Of a stretch of 64,000 bases of DNA, positions 62,868-64,000 are shown one piece after another. The notes below the pieces were generated by a model, which saw only the letters and a list, made by a program, of their open reading frames with translations, was not told the DNA's origin and ran no database searches. Source of the DNA: Pseudomonas syringae CC1557 (lineage in GTDB: Bacteria; Pseudomonadota; Gammaproteobacteria; Pseudomonadales; Pseudomonadaceae); contig NZ_CP007014.1 of the NCBI RefSeq assembly GCF_000452705.1, positions 5,566,001 through 5,630,000 of the forward strand, given 5' to 3'. Both the position numbers and the translations under genes were made by a program. Position 1 is the stretch's first letter; the number at the start of each line of letters is the position of its first letter.

Positions 62868-62984
62868 CTTGACGATGACCTACTCTCACATGGGGAAACC
62901 CCACACTACCATCGGCGATACATCGTTTCACTACTGAGTTCGGGATGGGATCAGGTGGTTCCAATGTTCTATGGTCGTCAAGAA
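62868..62984 (-). rRNA. rrf: 5S ribosomal RNA, proximal copy
   Basis: Same sequence as the distal copy except one base; same helix I ends. It follows the 23S gene by about 150 bases, the normal 5S place in Pseudomonas rRNA operons. Confidence 0.95.
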
Positions 62985-63135
62985 ATTCGGGTACCGAGTC
63001 GTGCCTTTCGGCGCGCTTCAGCAAATCAGGTATGTGATAGTCAGTCGTTCAGGTGTCGTTCGTGACGCAAACCTTCGGTTCGTGTCATCTCCACAGTCAC
63101 CGCAATCTGGCCTTTCGAACAAATTGCTTGGGTGT

Positions 63136-64000
<865 letters not shown>

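Overview
The window looks like a chromosomal segment of a plant-associated Pseudomonas, most likely the P. syringae group. The evidence is a T6SS cluster in a Pseudomonas-like gene order, a complete mgoBCAD (pvf-type) operon known from mangotoxin-producing P. syringae, GC-rich Pseudomonas codon use in the core genes, and Pseudomonas-type 5S and 23S rRNA. No insertion sequence, CRISPR array or tRNA was seen.

Layout. (1) 1-18502: T6SS core on the + strand: the 3' end of tssC, then tssE, F, G, H(clpV), J, K, L, M, tagF, a second IcmF-like protein carrying a C-terminal OmpA domain, hcp and tssA. (2) 18503-29818: accessory part: two small membrane proteins, a solo PAAR protein, a phospholipase D (Tle5-type) effector with two tandem Sel1-type lipoproteins that look like its immunity proteins, a putative loading protein, a long VgrG with a C-terminal extension, and two tandem paralogous membrane proteins of unknown role. 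(3) 29855-35819, all on the - strand: a DUF6861-like effector with a Tse6-type (Ntox46) toxin end, its Tsi6-like immunity gene, an array of further small immunity-like genes from two interleaved families (two of them frameshifted), an ADP-ribosylglycohydrolase, a small HD-type (p)ppGpp hydrolase-like protein and a small unknown gene. (4) 36480-46950, + strand: a second vgrG, an EagR-type (DcrB/DUF1795) chaperone, a prePAAR/PAAR effector with an HNH-like nuclease end plus immunity, and two displaced 3' rhs modules with different toxin ends, each followed by its own immunity gene. (5) 47015-56031: ordinary chromosomal genes: an alpha/beta hydrolase fused to a PEP-synthase-like ATP-binding domain, a membrane protein, a FIST/chemoreceptor signalling protein, a DUF945 protein, an HAD phosphatase, an aldo/keto reductase and a GntR regulator. 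(6) 56824-62547: the mgoBCAD operon, making a diazeniumdiolate-type signal (leudiazen/valdiazen family). (7) 62601-64000, - strand: the end of an rRNA operon with two 5S genes, each followed by a hairpin, and the 3' part of 23S.

How the genes work together. Regions 1-4 form one antibacterial weapon locus: the core secretion machine, two VgrG spikes with their own loading proteins, at least five toxin modules (phospholipase, NAD-targeting toxin, PAAR-HNH nuclease, two Rhs tips), and both specific immunity genes and enzymes that could reverse toxin damage (ADP-ribosyl removal, alarmone hydrolysis). The - strand immunity block at 29.8-34.4 kb is the part most likely to hold an undescribed system: an immunity array that seems to have grown by duplication and is partly decaying.
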